Assembly: GCA_011390855.1 (NCBI GenBank) | Contig: JAABRN010000011.1 | Location: 1 to 6,801, forward strand | Origin: Hydrogenophaga sp. | GTDB taxonomy: Bacteria > Pseudomonadota > Gammaproteobacteria > Burkholderiales > Burkholderiaceae_C | Direction: 5' to 3' | Length of the DNA: 6,801 nt | Part shown: positions 5,743-6,801 of the stretch, piece after piece | Position numbering within the stretch: position 1 is the stretch's first letter | Layout: every line of letters begins with the position of its first letter | The notes under the pieces: model-generated | The model's input: only the letters and a program-made list of their open reading frames with translations | Database searches by the model: none | Told to the model about the DNA's origin: nothing | Made by a program: the position numbers and the translations under genes

Positions 5743-5818
5743 GTTCGTCTCGGGGCGCTTCGCAGTCTTTTCTTCTTCCGCTGGCCTGACACCCTCAGCC
5801 CCAGCGAGGGCCTGAGCG

Positions 5819-6801
5819 ATGTACGCCGACCCTCACATCCGAGCCATAGGCGATGGCTTTCAACCGCCATCAGGCCGCACCCCCCGGGTGGCGATCATCG
5901 GCTCCGGTATCGCAGGCCTGGGCGCCGCGCACACACTGAACGGCCTGGCCGACGTCACGCTGTTTGAAGCCGGTGATTATTTTGGCGGCCACACCCACAC
6001 GGTGGACATGACTCTGCCGGACGGGCAAGGCCGTGCAGTGACTTTCGGCGTGGACACCGGGTTTCTGGTGCTCAACGAGCGCACCTACCCCAACTTGCTG
6101 GCCTTGCTGGCGCAGCTGGATGTGCCGGTGGCCAAATCCGACATGTCTTTCTCCGTGAAAGCCCCCGGCAGCGCGCCGGACGGCTCCACCCTGGAATGGA
6201 GTGGATCTGACCTCTCTGGCGTGTTTGCCCAGCGCCGCAACCTGGTCAACCCCCGCTTCTGGCGCATGCTGTCCGACATCGTTCGCTTCAATCGCATCAC
6301 CACGAAACTGGCCGAAAGAGGCGAAGATCTGGCGCCAGACAGCCCGCTGATGCAACCACTGGGCGACTTCCTGCGCGAGCAGAAGTTTTCCAACGAATTC
6401 CGCGACTGGTATTTTCTGCCCATGATGGGTTGCATCTGGAGCTGTCCGACCGACCAGATGCTGGCCTTCCCAGTGGCCACCATGGTGCGCTTCTGTCACA
6501 ACCACGGCCTGATCCAGATCACCAACCGGCCGCAGTGGTACACCGTGGCTGGAGGCGCACGCCAGTACGTGGACAAGATCGTGGCGCGCATCCCGGACAG
6601 GCGTCTGAACACGCCCGTGTTGCAGGTGGTGCGCGACACCCAGGGCGTGCGCGTGATCACCGAAGGTGCGATTGAACGCTTCGATGCGGTCGTGTTCGCC
6701 TGCCACAGCGACCAGGCGCTGGCACTGCTGGGCGGCGAAGCGTCAGCCGACGAGCGTGAAGTGCTGGGTGCCATTCACTACCAGCCCAACCGCGCGGTGC
6801 T
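5819..6801 (+). CDS. FAD-dependent amine-oxidase-like oxidoreductase, COG2907 type (3' truncated by window)
   Basis: 327 codons are visible from ATG 5819, which has GAGGG (5806-5810) 8 bases upstream; the frame is still open at the window end. After a 22-residue polar leader comes the dinucleotide-binding motif VAIIGSGIAGLGAAH (G28-S-G30-I-A-G33), an acidic residue ending strand 2 (E50) and GGHTHT (56-61), typical of the flavin amine oxidase/phytoene desaturase-like fold. VDTGFLVLNERTYPNL (about 77-92) and the FLPMMGCIWS and TVAGGARQYV segments are features I associate with the COG2907 group of predicted NAD/FAD-binding proteins. Such genes commonly precede DUF1365 and cyclopropane-fatty-acid-synthase-like genes and appear in light- or singlet-oxygen-induced clusters, so a role in modifying membrane fatty acids is plausible. 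The reaction is not established from sequence. The long leader suggests its own promoter rather than read-through from gpx. Confidence 0.88.
   Translation, partial: MYADPHIRAIGDGFQPPSGRTPRVAIIGSGIAGLGAAHTLNGLADVTLFEAGDYFGGHTHTVDMTLPDGQGRAVTFGVDTGFLVLNERTYPNLLALLAQLDVPVAKSDMSFSVKAPGSAPDGSTLEWSGSDLSGVFAQRRNLVNPRFWRMLSDIVRFNRITTKLAERGEDLAPDSPLMQPLGDFLREQKFSNEFRDWYFLPMMGCIWSCPTDQMLAFPVATMVRFCHNHGLIQITNRPQWYTVAGGARQYVDKIVARIPDRRLNTPVLQVVRDTQGVRVITEGAIERFDAVVFACHSDQALALLGGEASADEREVLGAIHYQPNRAV

Larger units (their letters stand above)
5476..5818. other. 343-base intergenic region upstream of the FAD gene
   Basis: No convincing gene was found here. It starts with the gpx-stop hairpin and an AT-richer segment to about 5530. 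A second copy of TGGACAAATCG lies at 5515-5525; the other copy is at the gpx start on the opposite strand. A CCGGG/CCCGG stem lies at 5684-5699, a 25-base pyrimidine tract at 5718-5742 and a second one at 5766-5779. An open frame from ATG 5507 to 5815 has no ribosome site, a Ser/Pro/Ala-rich composition and no recognisable domain, so it is not called as a gene. The region most likely holds the promoter and a long leader for the downstream FAD gene. Confidence 0.5.

Noticed and set aside
5507..5815. A 102-codon plus-strand frame between gpx and the FAD gene
   Set aside because: No ribosome binding site, low-complexity Ser/Pro/Ala composition, reads through the pyrimidine tract, and resembles no known protein. 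A short peptide from the first 30 codons cannot be wholly excluded.
5476..5818. Possible cobalamin riboswitch, suggested by GCCACTG near 5534 in a B12-linked neighbourhood
   Set aside because: None of the other conserved pieces (CCGCAACTGT-type core, GGGAA segment, B12 box) is present in order, so a 7-base match is not enough.

Overview
The window looks like chromosomal DNA from a GC-rich betaproteobacterium, most likely Burkholderiales/Comamonadaceae (a Hydrogenophaga-like organism). This rests on remembered family resemblance of the GlnE, ferritin-like and Gpx proteins and on codon usage; no database search was run. There are no insertion sequences, phage genes, tRNAs, rRNAs or CRISPR repeats.

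Layout. (1) 1-2035, plus strand: the C-terminal two thirds of glnE, the glutamine synthetase adenylyltransferase/adenylyl-removing enzyme, entering from outside the window. (2) 2097-2711, plus strand: a small rhomboid-family membrane serine protease, rhombosortase-like, read from a GTG start with a good ribosome binding site. (3) 2726-3574, minus strand, convergent with the rhomboid gene: a ferritin-like diiron carboxylate protein of the acyl-ACP-desaturase/R2 type. (4) 3782-4777, minus strand: a MerR-family regulator with a C-terminal B12-binding domain carrying the W-x9-EH signature of CarH/LitR photoreceptors. (5) 4822-5475, plus strand, divergent from the regulator: an exported glutathione-peroxidase-family protein with an altered catalytic motif. 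(6) 5476-5818: a 343-base non-coding stretch with a hairpin, a long pyrimidine tract and possible promoter elements. (7) 5819-6801, plus strand: the N-terminal part of an FAD-dependent amine-oxidase-like protein (COG2907 type), leaving the window at its 3' end.

How the genes may work together. Genes 1 and 2 look like ordinary chromosomal neighbours. The right half reads as a plausible light and photo-oxidative stress module: a cobalamin-dependent light-sensing repressor, an exported peroxidase, a flavoprotein of a family usually found beside cyclopropane-fatty-acid-synthase-like methyltransferases and DUF1365 proteins, and a diiron oxidase/desaturase-like protein. The shared theme would be lipid and peroxide handling under light. 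That link is inferred from gene content and position. The protein motifs behind it are read directly from the sequence.
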